This document shows positions 1-10,886 of a stretch of DNA of 64,000 nucleotides, one piece after another. Numbering within the stretch: position 1 is the stretch's first letter; each line of letters opens with the position of its first letter. The notes beneath the pieces were generated by a model. It searched no databases. It had not been told where the DNA came from and saw nothing but the letters and a program-made list of their open reading frames with translations. The stretch comes from Akebia trifoliata. Taxonomy: Eukaryota; Streptophyta; Magnoliopsida; Ranunculales; Lardizabalaceae. A program made the position numbers and the translations under genes. The DNA lies in NCBI GenBank assembly GCA_017979445.1, contig CM030716.1:9733974-9797973 (forward strand), in the 5' to 3' direction.

Positions 1-470
1 TACTCTTTCCATCTCATTTCTGGCCTCCTCCTCACCCTTTTAGACCCCTGACTTACACTAATGTGTTCTTTCTTATTTTTTCTGTTATTTATTTTCTACT
101 TATATGCCAAAACCATCTCAAATGTCCGTCCTTTTGTGCTTACCAATGATTTTCCTTAAAGATTTGACACCAGAGTCTCAAAAATCATTGTAAAAAATTA
201 TAAAAACTTTATAGCAAGAAATTGTTTCCCATAGTCGGGCAGTTATTTTAATTTAGGGCATGTATCTTCGTATAGCCAACCCCAAGGTATAAGGCTTTGA
301 TGATCATGGGGCATGTATTTTCATATCTTTCTTGTTGCTGTATCCATATCATTTCTGGCCTCCTCATCTTATTAGATACCATAACTTGCACTAAAGTGCT
401 CTTTCTTAGTTGCGTTTTATTGAATTTCTACTTAAATGCCCAAACCATCTCAAACATCGTTCCTTTATTC
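1..470. repeat. Diverged direct repeat, two copies of about 138 bp
   Basis: The stretch 1-138 is repeated in the same orientation at about 332-470. Both copies contain the words catttctggcctcctc and aaaccatctcaaa in the same order and spacing, with many substitutions. The function is unknown. It lies beyond the 3' side of the LINE relic at 490-990 and may be more of that element, but I could not read convincing protein similarity in it. Confidence 0.55.
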
Positions 471-489
471 CATCTCCTATTGAATTGTT

Positions 490-990
490 CGTAAAATTTT
501 CTCATTTCTATTTTTGTCTTTCTTAGTCTTTTCGCTCATGAAGTGAATGCTCAACCCCTTAAAAACACTAGACAGTTCCTTTCTTCGCTTTATCTCCTAA
601 GCCACTTACTGAAGCAAACTTGATTCATTTATTTGAAGTATATCCAATTCCTAGACCCCCAACTTCCTTGGAAAGAAAAACTTTTTGCCATTCAATTTAG
701 TGAAATTTGCAAGTATAATCTGTCATCCCATAGAAAATCTCCTCTTACATTTCTTTAGAAGCTTGGCCACAAATATCGATATAGAAAATAGAGATCTTAT
801 GCTTATCATAAAAAAAAGATAGATTGTATGTGGGAATGCTAGTTAGAGAGCATTGGATGAGCGTCAGTCTACCACCGTTAAAAAAGATAATATTTCTTTC
901 GTGAAACAAGTTCCCACCACAGGATCCCAATAAAAGGTAAAGTAGGAAAAAGCAAAGTGGCCAATTTGACAAACATATAAATGCCAACAG
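490..990 (-). pseudogene. LINE (non-LTR retrotransposon) reverse-transcriptase C-terminal relic
   Basis: Read on the minus strand, 745-987 contains GGRLTLIQCSLTSIPTYNLS. This matches the thumb-side motif GGRLTLI.S.L.S.P.YY.S that plant L1-type LINE polyproteins carry after the reverse transcriptase core. Downstream on the same strand (about 640-735) the words EVGGLGIGYTSN and KWL can be read in shifted frames, matching the KE.GGLG..... N.ALL.KWLW block that normally follows. Several stops and frame changes interrupt it, so it is a dead fragment. Neither the catalytic FADD region nor the endonuclease is visible; the window edge or decay may have removed other parts. Confidence 0.75.
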
Positions 991-2035
991 TTTGGGACTT
1001 AGATACGTTTATTTGTAGCTAGAGAGAACTTTAAAGAACCTGGGAATGAATTTTTTCATGAAGGACCTGTGCTGTGGAGGCATACATTAGGATAAGTGTT
1101 TTGTTTTGAAGACCGTGATCAATGAACTGGAATTGTTGGCTTGGAATCCTCTGATAACGTACCCCTTAACTTGGTTTTACTAATCGTCTGAAGCTTTGGG
1201 AACTTTTGAAGAAACTCAATGTGTTTTTGATGCAAAACGGTGGGGGAAGATGAAATATGGGGTGATTAGGGGATCTGATTTGGGATTTGGAATTGGGGTA
1301 AGGATTTGGGCGAAAAAGGGTTTCTAAAATTCCAATTGGCTATTGAGATGTAAAATGCAAAGTTTTGTAAATTATGATATTTTGATTGGGGTTGGATAAT
1401 GGTTAAAGGAAAAGGGGAAATGATTAATGATTGAGGTTTGTAGGTTTCAAGAACCAAGAATTCAAGAAAGTTAACGAGAAAATTAAAGTAAAAGAATGTT
1501 ATATTTGATTCACTCCAAAATGGCATCACACCACACCCATTGTTGGGAAGATCAAAGCTCAAACTCTATTTTTATTTATTATTCTTCGTTAAAAAAATCC
1601 TAATACAGTCTATATATAAACAAAATCAACCAAGTGTCCTAATAAAATTAAAATACCAAATAAATAACCTAATTTTCGTAACTTTCTCTCTCCTAATTTT
1701 TCAACTCTTATAAACTTAAATAAAAGACATTATAAAATTAACAAACTACCTCTAAATATTATACTAAGACCATGAGCCAATAAAATATGAAAATAAGTCC
1801 AAAAAACATAAAAACAAAATCCTAAAACAGAAAAGTAAAATCTACTCTTCAAATTGTGATGTCCCCATTAGTTTCCATTGATGAGAATCATGGAGGATAT
1901 GGTGAAAACTAAATACACTTGATTGGTAGATATTGATGAAATCAAACAAGTGCTTGACTAGGAATATGCATTCCATCTTACAAGGCAAGGATGTTGTCTT
2001 ATATTAGTTCCTTAAAGTGAATCCAACCACCATTA
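991..2035. other. Unassigned AT-rich stretch
   Basis: I see no gene, recognisable repeat or terminal inverted repeat. An antisense open frame at 1266-1562 has no family resemblance and composition typical of chance frames in AT-rich DNA. Confidence 0.4.
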
Positions 2036-2160
2036 AACTTCAAAGGGCTCCACCCAGTTATAAGGCCCGGATTGAGTATCAATCTTCGACCTTTTAAAGA
2101 GCTATACAACATTGGCTTTACTCAGCTGAGCTAGTGATTGGTTTGGACCTTCACAGTTTC
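2035..2160 (-). repeat. tRNA-derived SINE-like fragment
   Basis: On the minus strand the sequence TAGCTCAGCTGAGTAAAGCC resembles a Pol III A box (TRGCNNARYNGG) and is followed about 35 bp later by GGTCGAAGATTGATACTC, a decayed B box (GGTTCGANNCC). This spacing is normal for tRNA-derived plant SINEs. The 3' part runs to lower coordinates and has no clear tail, so the family cannot be named. It does not fold as a complete tRNA gene. Confidence 0.45.
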
Positions 2161-2879
2161 GCTCATGGTAGAATATCATGCTCAACTGTTACAGTTAGCA
2201 AGTTTAAAGAACCTGACATACCAGATTCCATGATTCTTTATATCTAGACACCAAAGGTATGTGTAAAGATTATCACCAAGAAACAGATCTCTGTACCATA
2301 CCTTGTGCTGTCAAATGGATCTATTTTTGGGGCTTTAATCCTCGTACTCATTGGTATATGTTCATGTCACTTTCCTTATTGGGAATGGGAATGCTCTCCC
2401 CTTCCTCGAGTAAATAGGGATCCATGTCACTTTCCTTCAAGGGTAAGTGGGTGAGGTCACTCTCACCCATGGTTGGTAAGGTCTTAGGTCACGGAATATC
2501 CATGTTTCTTGGTGAGCTGCATTGTTCAAACACCAATTTTGGTGGGTCGACCAATGGATCGACTGACAATACTCTAGTCATGTTAGACACTTTGCATGAC
2601 CCTTATTAGTTCTGAAATACCTAGTACTCTCTCACCTTTCAGTTGGCCTCGTGGTTCCTTGGTACGTAATGCAACAAACGTGATCCAAGGCGTTTGGTGC
2701 TGGCCCTAGGGCGTGTCTTCTTGGCCTGCCCCCTTATGGTCTGGCGTATGCACAAGGGTCAAGCAATAGTCTCTTTCTCACCTAAACTATGAGCACTATT
2801 GCAGATAGTGCAAGCACAAACAAGGATGCTATGAATGCTTATCTACATTAGTCTCCTGCATACCCATTTGTTGGAACTC
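2161..2879. other. Unassigned stretch before the palindrome
   Basis: No coding similarity is recognised. Slightly GC-richer than its surroundings; an open frame at 2424-2609 has no family features. It includes two near repeats of a phrase ending ccatgtcactttcctt around 2365 and 2424, which suggests a small tandem duplication. Confidence 0.35.
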
Positions 2880-2983
2880 ACCAATGACTTAGTCGGGATA
2901 TTGGGGCTTTGAGACCATTAGTCAGGTGGCTAGGTTCAAGCAACTATTAGTCATGGTGGTAGAGCCAAGCGACTTAGTCATGA
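2880..2983 (+). repeat. Degenerate minisatellite, left part
   Basis: About three degenerate units of roughly 40 bp built around the phrase ctattagtcatggtg(t/g)t(t/a)gagcc. The same units, in the same orientation, continue at 8462-8770 on the far side of the palindrome 2984-8392, so one array appears to have been split by that insertion. Confidence 0.5.
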
Positions 2984-3215
2984 AGTTTGGGAAGCTGTGA
3001 TTAGAAGAAGTTTGTTCGTTACGGAAGCTAAAAAAGTACTCTGTTGTGCATAAAAGCCTGAAATTGATGTTTGTTTGACATCTACCAGTTGTTGAATTTT
3101 GACAAATTGACCAGAACGCTCTTACATGTTAAAAAATTGTCAAATGACATATTTTGACATTTTAAGTGAAAAAAAAAAAAAAGGTATTAAAGTAACTTTT
3201 TGAGGACCCTAGTAT
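2984..3215 (+). repeat. Left inverted arm of the Harbinger-derived palindrome
   Basis: Pairs with 8165-8392. Shared landmarks in order are agtttgggaagctg, gaaattgatgtttgt, a ttttgacaaattgacc-like stretch, and tttttgaggaccctagtatt. Small indels lie in the A-rich part near 3170. Confidence 0.7.
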
Positions 3216-3742
3216 TAAAGTAATATTAAATATTAATTAAACATAAAAATCTTAATGAAAAATAAAAACCTTTTCCAATTTTGTAAAGATTATAAAAAAC
3301 AATTAAAAAATTCTTGAACAAAAAAATGTAAAAAAACAATCAATTAATATCTAAACAGCATATAACACACTTTAACATCTAGATTAATATCCAAACAAGC
3401 ACATAAAAAGTACAAGAAGCTAGATTAATACCCATACGAACATATAGAAATGTATAACATATATCTGTACATCAACATCTTTTAGTTTGTTGCACTTCTT
3501 AATCATGGCTGAAGTAAACATGCTATCACTAACACATTAATCAAAATTAAAATAAATATTATCAGTAAAATATTGCGTTCTATCAATGCATATTTAAGAT
3601 TCTTTTCATTTTCCAGGTCCATAAGTTTTTTGGCAACTGCATTATCCAAATCATTGTCCTCTATGTTATCAACTCATAAAAATGAACCAGTGTGGCTGAA
3701 AATAAATAATTCACATTTATAAATGAACCTGCTTGTCACTAA
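3216..3742. other. AT-rich interior of the palindrome
   Basis: No coding similarity or sub-repeats recognised apart from A/T tracts. It lies inside the left half of the Harbinger-derived palindrome and has no counterpart in the shorter right half. Confidence 0.4.
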
Positions 3743-3750
3743 GAATAAGT

Positions 3751-4341
3751 TAGGGGTGCAACTTGGTTCGGCTTGAGGCCAAATCGGAACTGAACCGACT
3801 TAAGTCGGTTCCATTAAATGAGAATCGAAACTGAACCAAATTGCCAAACCAAACTTACCTGAACCGAGCTAAGGTCAGTTTGGTTGTATGGGTTGCCAAT
3901 ATCTTAATAACTTAATTGAATCAACATATTTTTAATAAAAATAAATAAATATGAATATGAAATCTCATATAATGAGTCATTAATCTATCCATCAATAAAA
4001 AAAAATCATTAATGTATCTATTCGAAAAAAAAAAAAAAAAAGTCAATAGTTTTTCCGTCAATCTAAAAAAATGTCATTGATCTATCCATAAAAAACAATC
4101 AATTTATCCATAAAAAATGTGTATAGTTTATTAAATAGATTAACAATATTTATTTATAATTTTATTAATGTAAGGATTCGGTTCTTGGTTTGGTTCAGTT
4201 CTATACAAGGCATGAACCAAGAACCAAACTAAATTGGTCGGATCTCTACTTTGTTAACCTAGAACATGACCAAATTTCATTAGAAATCAAACCAAACCAA
4301 TCCAAAGCTCTCGGTTTGAACCGGGCCAAGTAACACCCCTA
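3751..4341. mobile_element. hAT-type MITE with 8-bp target duplication
   Basis: A 591-bp element bounded by TAGGGGTGCAACTTGG and its imperfect inverted copy ending CACCCCTA. It is flanked by gaataagt on the left (3743-3750) and gaataact on the right (4342-4349), an 8-bp target duplication with one mismatch, the length expected for hAT elements. The interior is rich in the words GAACCGAA and GGTTCGGTT on both strands and encodes nothing, as is usual for non-autonomous hAT MITEs whose ends begin TAGGGGTG. It is inserted in the left half of the Harbinger-derived palindrome, so it is younger than that half. Confidence 0.85.
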
Positions 4342-4349
4342 GAATAACT

Positions 4350-5149
4350 AATTCACTTATAAATTAAATTGTATTAAATCATATCCAACATTACCTGCTT
4401 TGAAGGGTATCTGTAAAACATTCTTCCATTGTTTTCCTTCATATAGTAGTAAATACTTTTGTAATGTGGTCACAAGAACGAGGAGGTTATAATGTCATAA
4501 ACAAAATTATAGAAGTATAAAAAAAAATGAAATATATAAGCCTTCATAAAAAATGAAGTTAAATGTATCTAGTGATGTATTATCATTATGAACAAAGAAA
4601 AAAGTCATCGAAACTCTTAAGTTATATCATAATTAACATATATTGCATCAACTATTACTCTCCTAGTATTCTTTATAGTTACTTGAGCTGGACGATCTAT
4701 CATTGGAGGGTCACCCTCGTTCTCGTCCTCGTCCTTGTCCTCTTGACGTCTACCCTAACCATCCACAATTTTTTCTTCCTCAAAATGTTTGAATTCATCA
4801 TTTTCTATTGCATGTTTTCTTATGAAATGTCATACAAGCCAATACAATGTCTCACTATGTTTGAAATTTGTAGCAAGTCATTTGTTTTAAAATTGGTCAT
4901 TTTGCTTTTAAAACTCTAAAACTTTGCTCAATAATGTTTCAAATTAAATAATGCATATAATTGAATAATTCTCTCTTCATTCTTGGTTGCAATTCTTTCC
5001 TAAAATCTTATAAATGATGGGTCGTTTCTCAATAAGGTGCGAGGAACCAATCCATCAACGGATATCCAAAGTTAATCAAATAGTACTTATAAAAAAAAAA
5101 AGACAATCAATTAATATAAATTTTTTTCATCATATCATAATTTTCAAAT
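4350..5149. other. AT-rich interior of the palindrome, left half
   Basis: No recognisable gene. A 118-codon open frame at 4563-4919 has hydrophobic, low-complexity composition and no family match; I treat it as chance. A (gtcctcgt)-like run near 4710-4745 is a small microsatellite. Confidence 0.4.
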
Positions 5150-5720
5150 ACTAACTTGAGTAGGGTGTGAAGATATTAGTGATGGCTTGCGAATAGTGTT
5201 GGGGAACACACGCAAGCCATTAGCTGATCCTTCACAATCAGCTATAATGTGTAAATAACATATCAAACAAACAAGTGATCATAACATTTTGTGTTATGCT
5301 TTTGTGTTATAGTAATCGATTTTGTGGTTCAAACGTGATATGTGCACTGATATGTGTCCCATTGATTGCCTCAATACAATCTTTATATATTTTAAATATC
5401 ACTAATTGTATATAGAATTAAAAACCTTATTGAATGGACAGATTGTTGATGAAATATCTTGAAATATGGTTAATATCATTGTTGGTTCATATTTGCCTTA
5501 GGATTATGTCGAGGTTTGGCGGGACAATCAATGACTTCAAATTTCAATCATGCTTTTAAGAACTTAATGAAAGTACTTGTTTATGGTATGCAATGAATGC
5601 TTAAAACTATTTCTTAAGACCCTATGCATTTAATAGTGTCTCACAGTATAAAAAGCATCGTAATCTATTTTTCAATTGAGATTAGCTTTTGGATTTGTAG
5701 TAGACCCCTCTTCTGATAAT
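5150..5720 (-). pseudogene. PIF/Harbinger transposase relic, left copy
   Basis: On the minus strand, allowing frame changes, one reads CIEAINGTHISAH (about 5325-5390), resembling the first catalytic-Asp motif CIGAIDGTHI.A of PIF/Harbinger DDE transposases, then TQNVMITCLFDMLFT (about 5230-5285), resembling the following QNV.A.CDFDM.FT block, then SANGLRVFPN. The Asp of GAIDGTH is changed and there are stops, so no active enzyme is encoded. Upstream coding (5450-5720) is recognisable mainly because it matches the right copy at 7495-7800. The family cuts and pastes DNA with help from a Myb-like partner; this copy cannot. Confidence 0.7.
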
Positions 5721-6282
5721 TCTCATAAATTTTAGAAAATATATCGTTCCATCCCAAACAAATCATTGTACGTGCCCAAGTGTCCTTGAAGGATATCACG
5801 CATATAATCTGATCCATAATAAATAAAATTCATTCATGGCTCCCTAATGATAGTAGTGTCGTGTTATTGTTGTGCTCGAATAAGGGCACCTGATATTATA
5901 ATACCCAACAATGGATATTATCCACGGAATTTGTGTCAACTTGATCATGGGTGGACGTATCATCGTCGGATTCCATATTTCTTTCATAAAATACTCCCAT
6001 AGACATTAATGACATGCAATACAAACCACATACATAAATGCAAACTACATATATTCATGCCATAATATTCCAGAAATACATACTACATACATTAAAACAA
6101 TATTAATTCCCAAATATGACAATTGCATTCACCGCATATAGTTTTAGAAAAACCAATTCAAATTGTCAACATCCACACAATAGATAAATAATAAATATGC
6201 ACTGTTAATACCTCCATAATGGTATTACATAGTCGTGGCCACCTATGAATGATGGCAATAAACAAACATGGATAAAAATCTA
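5721..6282. other. Spacer between transposase and Myb-like relics
   Basis: No coding similarity recognised. In an intact element this would hold the region between ORF1 and ORF2. It is absent from the right half of the palindrome. Confidence 0.35.
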
Positions 6283-7130
6283 ATGATGAGTTTGGGCATC
6301 TTCCATCTCACCATCCAACCACCCAAGACGGAGTTCATTGGATCGTAGCATGGATAATATCTCCTTGAACTCTTTATTTGCATTGAACAATTTCAGTGCA
6401 AACCGGAGGAGTTTATAATAAGGGGTGATTTTTATCACCCGTTCCAACAAATCTATGCACTCCCTTATATTACCAGGTGGTGCAGAATGTGCATTGGTGC
6501 TATTTGTCCTCGACTCAATTGAATCCACCAGTTGATCAAGTTGTCGCCCCAATCTTTGGGCATTCTTCATTTTTGGTTGTTAGGAATGGGGTTGGAAGTC
6601 TGTGGCACCTCTAAATCTCTTAGGCGATATTGTAGTAATTGCGAGGGCATCATTATCGTTCACATTAAGATGAATATCGACTGGTGTTTGGGAGTTTAAT
6701 GGTTGTCGCCAGTGGCTGTATTTCAGAAACAAGCTTTGGATCGTCATCCTCCTCCTCAAGATCCTCTTCACATGTTCTAGATGACCCAGGAGACAGACAC
6801 GTACCAGGGGCAATTGAACAAGCAAACTCTCTGGTAGCATAGGTCCCACCATATAGCAGGTCCAACTCCACAGTATGTTCCAGTCCCGAGTAATGCCAAT
6901 GTGCGTCGTTTTTATTATTCTACAACGTTCCATTAAAAAAAATTTATGAGTGAACATAAGAGTTAAATCTATATTCCTATCCCGATTCGATGACCTAAAC
7001 CTCAAAAATTACCTCCAACCAAGTGTCCCACCAAGCATTGTCCGCCAACACCCTATTGTTAATAGCGTCGTAACCCACATTTGTTTTTTCTTTTAGTTTA
7101 GTCCATCGTGGCCAGAAGACTTTAGTTCTA
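6283..7130 (-). pseudogene. Myb/SANT-like ORF1 relic of a PIF/Harbinger element
   Basis: On the minus strand three pieces occur in the order expected for the Myb/SANT-like proteins encoded by Harbinger elements and their plant relatives. First (about 7020-7130) comes W..LK.K..VGYDAI with NAWWDTWLE. Next (about 6720-6870) is LLYGGTYATREFACSI with an acidic run EEDLEEEDDD. Last (6283-6570) is a 96-codon open frame with a C-terminal block resembling ECIDLLERV ... FALKLF ... R.GWL. A possible intron follows TWLE, where gaggtaattttt looks like a splice donor. A stop and frame shifts separate the pieces. In active elements this protein binds transposon ends and recruits the transposase. It lies upstream of the transposase relic on the same strand. 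Confidence 0.6.
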
Positions 7131-7158
7131 CTCCAATGATTTTTATGTTGCTTCCTAA

Positions 7159-7493
7159 TGAATATCAGTTCTTACATGGAATTATTTTATCAAATTGGCA
7201 TACCCCGATGTATTAAGTGTAGTACTAGGTCTTTCTCTCTTCTTAACCAATTCTACTACGATTTCTACCCATATTTTGTGTAGTTTGGGTGTCTATTTTG
7301 CTACATTATTTTTGGTGCAATTTCTTTTTGTCGGCCAAAAACTAATGTAGCAAAATGGACACCCCAACTACACAAAATATGGGTAGAAATCGTAGTAGAA
7401 TTGGTTAAGAAGAGAGAAAGGTCTAGTACTACACTTAATACATTGGGGTATGCCAATTTGATAAAGCTATTCCATCTAAGAATTGATATTCAT
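7159..7493. repeat. Central inverted repeat, arms about 150 bp
   Basis: Left arm 7159-7308 and right arm 7343-7493 are reverse complements with about 10 mismatches in 150 positions by my count, separated by a 34-bp loop. It forms the centre of the larger palindrome. No protein motif is recognised in the arms. Confidence 0.9.
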
Positions 7494-7494
7494 C

Positions 7495-8080
7495 ATTGAT
7501 TGAAATTTCGAAGTCATTGATTGTCTCAACAAAGTCCTTGTGCAAATATGAATCAACCCAAATAGGAAGATTCCACTTCTGGAAAGCGCCTACACCTAAT
7601 GGCTTAAGCCACTGTTTCCATTTCCTCGCTGACCCATCATGCAAAAGGTACACCGTTAGAGAGGAAGCAGGGAAGGACAGGCTTTGTGGGTTCCTCTCCT
7701 TAAGGCACACTGCCCGACTGACCAAGCACACAAAAAGCACTTTTAAAGTATTTCATCAACAATCTATTCATTCAATAAGATTTTTAATTCCATACACAAT
7801 TATTTATATTTGAAATATGCCTAAGAATTATGTTGGGGTAATCGATAGGACCCATATCAGTGGTCATAACACGTTTGAACAACATGATCAATTTTAAGGA
7901 ACCATAGGCAGAACATAAAATGTTATGGCCACTTGTTTGTTTGATATGTTATTTACACATTATAACTAGTTGGGAGGGATAAAGTAATGGATTATGTATT
8001 TTTCTCGACACTATTTGCAAGTCTTCGTTAAGATTTTCACAACCTCATCTTGGTTACTACTTGAAAATTAAGATATAATG
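7495..8080 (+). pseudogene. PIF/Harbinger transposase relic, right copy
   Basis: Plus-strand inverted copy of the relic at 5150-5720. It contains YVGVIDRTHISGH (about 7830-7870), matching the GAIDGTHI motif and keeping the Asp, then a degraded counterpart of QNVMA.CDFDM. About 175 bp (roughly 7562-7738) has no counterpart in the left copy and looks like an insertion of unknown origin. Stops prevent expression. Since each copy keeps different parts of the catalytic motif, they have decayed independently since the inverted duplication. Confidence 0.65.
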
Positions 8081-8164
8081 AAAAAATAGATGTTAATTGA
8101 TTCTCTTTTTTATTTTTCTAGTGAAAATTTTATACTTCGTTAATTTTTAAAATTTCTTTAATAC

Positions 8165-8392
8165 TAGGGTCCTCAAAAAGTTATTTTAATTATTATTATT
8201 ATTATTTTTAACTTAAGATCCCAAAATGTCACTTGACAAATTTTTTTTTTTACATGTAAGGGCATTTTGGTTAATTTGTCAAAATCTAACAATTGATAAT
8301 TGTCTTACAAACATCAATTTCAAGCTTTTGTAAATAGCACAATTTTAACTTCTATAACAAACAAGCTTCTCTTGGTCGCAGCTTCCCAAACT
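8165..8392 (-). repeat. Right inverted arm of the Harbinger-derived palindrome
   Basis: Reverse complement of 2984-3215, ending outwardly at gcttcccaaact. See the left arm for shared landmarks. Confidence 0.7.
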
Positions 8393-8461
8393 CTGGGTTT
8401 CTACTTCTCCCAGATGCAATTTTCTGAAGCAAAAGTTGGATGTTGCAACAAATGGAACCTT

Positions 8462-8770
8462 AGTCATGGCATTCAATCTAAGAGACTTGGTTATGATGTT
8501 AGATCCTATCGATTGTTAGTCAAGGCACATAAGCCAAATGACTACTAATTATGGTGTTAGAGCCCAACGATTGTTAATCAAGGCGTTGGAGCCTAGTGAT
8601 TATTAATCATGACATTAGAGCCACTTAGTCAAGGTGTGGGAGCAAAACGACTATTAGTCATGGTGTTGGAGCCAAACAACTTTTGTCATGGCATTAGAGC
8701 TAAATGATTGTGATACTAATGCTAGATGACTATAATTCAAGACATTGATGCCTAACAGTCATTAGTTATT
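8462..8770 (+). repeat. Degenerate minisatellite, right part
   Basis: Six to eight degenerate units of about 40 bp containing variants of gactattagtcatggtgttg and gagccaaa. Same family and orientation as 2880-2983. Confidence 0.6.
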
Positions 8771-9432
8771 ATTTAGGGTTTTATTTTTATTTTTTAGATA
8801 CGTGAGCCCTGATTGTTATCTACGATTAGCAACTATAATCTGATAGATCTATGGATATATGCAGCTATTTAAAATCATGTTGCACATACTATAGTTCTTT
8901 TCTTATTCTTTATAGATTGCTCTAGTTTTTACCTCACCAAAATTGCAAGAAATCTATGTAGGATTAAGTTTAGGTGCTGTTAAATTGAAAAATATAAGTG
9001 CTGAATAGTATTCAGTGTTGAAACTTGTAAGCACCGAATTTAAGTGTTGGAAAAGTTGTTTGTTTAGATGTTGAATCATGTTTGTCACACATTGCTGAAA
9101 CTGGTAAATTTTCTTTTTTACCTTTACAATCATATTATACATTGTTTGCATGTTTCAAATACTTATTTCTTATCAAACACAATAAAATATATTATTTCGT
9201 ATAAAATTAAAATACAATTTATTTTAAAATAATAAGTAATATTCAAATATTCAATTTATAAATAATAATTTTTATTTCTAAAAGGCCATAAATTTCAAAT
9301 TAAAAACAATAATGTCATACAAGTCACCAAAATTTGAAATCAACATTAAAAGAACTTAATTTTGGATGAATAATTTTCGATGGAAATGAAGGATGTATAA
9401 TTATAAAAGTACCCAATGAATTAATAAGGGCA
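8771..9432. other. Unassigned AT-rich stretch
   Basis: The words aagtgctgaa and agtgttgaaa recur at 8990-9080 and resemble words in 10320-10520. This suggests a decayed hAT-like MITE here, but I could not define both ends. Otherwise nothing is recognised. Confidence 0.35.
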
Positions 9433-10236
9433 ATCCACACAATAGCCAATTTTTCTTGTCTTATATGGGTTAAAGCTTTTGGAATGAATAAATTTTTGGT
9501 GAGGATGATATATATGATCTAGAGCATGGTTTTTAAATTCGGTATCACATCTCGTCTAGTTCAGCTCCAATACTGAGTTGACTTGGGCGATATGTCTCGT
9601 CTCGTTTGACATTGAGACAATGGTTTTTAACCATTGAAAATTTTGAAATGATTCCTATTAAAAAATGAATCTAAAAAAATATATATAATTAAAAAAAATC
9701 GATTTGTAGGGTGAAAGAATAGAGAGTTGAGGTTTTAACTAGTTTGTCTCGGTTAACTCGGACGAGATTTTGAAAATCTCGACCGATACATCCCGTTTAA
9801 CTCGTGAGTTAATCATTTTCTACACTGTCTCGTTTGTATCGTCCGAGATATTGGAAAATATCTTCCGAAACGACTCGTTTATCTCACGATACGTAATCGT
9901 CTCAAAATACTTTATTAGTTGGTCTCGATCAGCTCCAATACCAAGTTAACTCGGGTAATACGTCTCGGTCTCAGACGAGTTTAAAAACCATGGTTTAGAA
10001 ATCATCCTCACCAAAAATCAACCCATTCCGAAACTTCTAACTGCGCAAAAAATGGTTATAAAAAAAAAGGGATGATTTACGGTTTTTGAACTTATTTTGA
10101 TGGGGTTAGAAGTTTCGGGACGAGCTGATTTTTTGTGAGACTGATCTTCTCATTGTAGAGATCATCCTCACCAAAAATCAATTCATTCCAAAACTTTTAA
10201 CCCATATAAGACAAAATAATTTGGCCATGGTGTGAG
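9433..10236. mobile_element. Fold-back element (double-hairpin family), interrupted copy
   Basis: The core shows the family words ttatatgggttaaagcttttggaatg, gaggatgat, atcatcctcaccaaaaatca, gatggggttagaagtttcggg and a mirrored right half ending ttttaacccatataagacaaaat. The outer arms pair as cacacaatagccaa with ttggccatggtgtg. The left hairpin is split by a nested element at 9525-9992. Unlike most copies it is not bordered by long (TA)n. Confidence 0.7.
9525..9992. mobile_element. MITE nested inside the fold-back element
   Basis: Ends are catggtttttaaattcgg at left and the inverted cgagtttaaaaaccatg at right. The interior repeats gtctcgt and ctcggacgag-like words and has no coding capacity. 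It splits the left hairpin of the surrounding fold-back element. Candidate target duplications (ctagag and tttagaa) are too weak to assign a superfamily; hAT is possible. Confidence 0.65.
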
Positions 10237-10762
10237 TTTATTAATTTGTGGGGTGCTTATATACTTATACATGGGATATAATAGGTAATATCCCTTTAAG
10301 TATAAGGGTGTACTTGTCCGTGCCGAAAAAAGCAAAGTGCTTATCGCTTTAGCACTTTTTTTAAGTATCAAAATAATGTTGAATTTTTTTCACTTACTTT
10401 CAGCAATAAGCATTGAAAATATGTAGTGAACAAACGCGTTATTTTGATAAAAAGTGCTGAATTTTTTTTTTTTTAACAATAAACACTGAAAAAAAGCGTA
10501 AACAAACACCCCCCTAGTTTTTTAATTAATCAAAATATGATGAATTCTTGATCCATTCATATATCATTTTTGATGAAACATTCGAACGACTAAAGCCAAG
10601 GATATGGTGAAGAACTTCACAAAATATAGATTTGTGCACCAATTGTGATTAATAGTACCATTTGATGTATCCTGTATTATGCTGCCATCCTTTTTCCATC
10701 TAATATCACTGTTTTCTTGAATGATGATTTACAAGAAACTTGGATTTTTTCACTTGAGGAGA
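10237..10762. other. Unassigned stretch with possible hAT-like end
   Basis: The sequence ending at about 10516 (gcgtaaacaaacacccccctag) resembles a terminal inverted repeat of hAT-like MITEs that begin (C)TAGGGGGGTGTTTGTTTACGC on the other strand, and the preceding 200 bp repeat agcactt and gctgaa words. The partner end was not found. Nothing recognised in 10520-10762. Confidence 0.35.
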
Positions 10763-10886
10763 TGTTGGTATGCATGAATTATGTCTTAAAAGTATTAATT
10801 ACTAGATGAAATAGGACACATAATGGACTAAGCATGTACAGTTAAAATAGTGTGGTGTCTGATATGAGTGTGGCATCGCCGTTCGA

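Larger units (their letters stand above)
2984..8392. mobile_element. Large imperfect palindrome derived from a PIF/Harbinger transposon
   Basis: The two ends are inverted copies: 2984-3215 matches the reverse complement of 8165-8392, starting with AGTTTGGGAAGC at both outer ends. The centre (7159-7493) is a further inverted repeat. Between ends and centre, Harbinger transposase remnants occur on the minus strand in the left half (5150-5720) and on the plus strand in the right half (7495-8080). A Myb/SANT-like ORF1 relic (6283-7130) is kept only in the left half. The element therefore looks like an inverted duplication of one Harbinger copy with about 1.6 kb missing from the right half. I could not find a convincing TTA/TAA target duplication, so the ends may be recombination break points rather than true termini. 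Confidence 0.65.

Noticed and set aside
2035..2160. Possible functional tRNA gene
   Set aside because: A- and B-box-like motifs only; no cloverleaf can be drawn, so called SINE-like.
4563..4919. 118-codon hydrophobic open frame
   Set aside because: AT-driven low-complexity composition, no family match, inside a decayed transposon.
9525..9992. Target duplication around the nested MITE
   Set aside because: Candidate words (ctagag, tttagaa) match too poorly to count.
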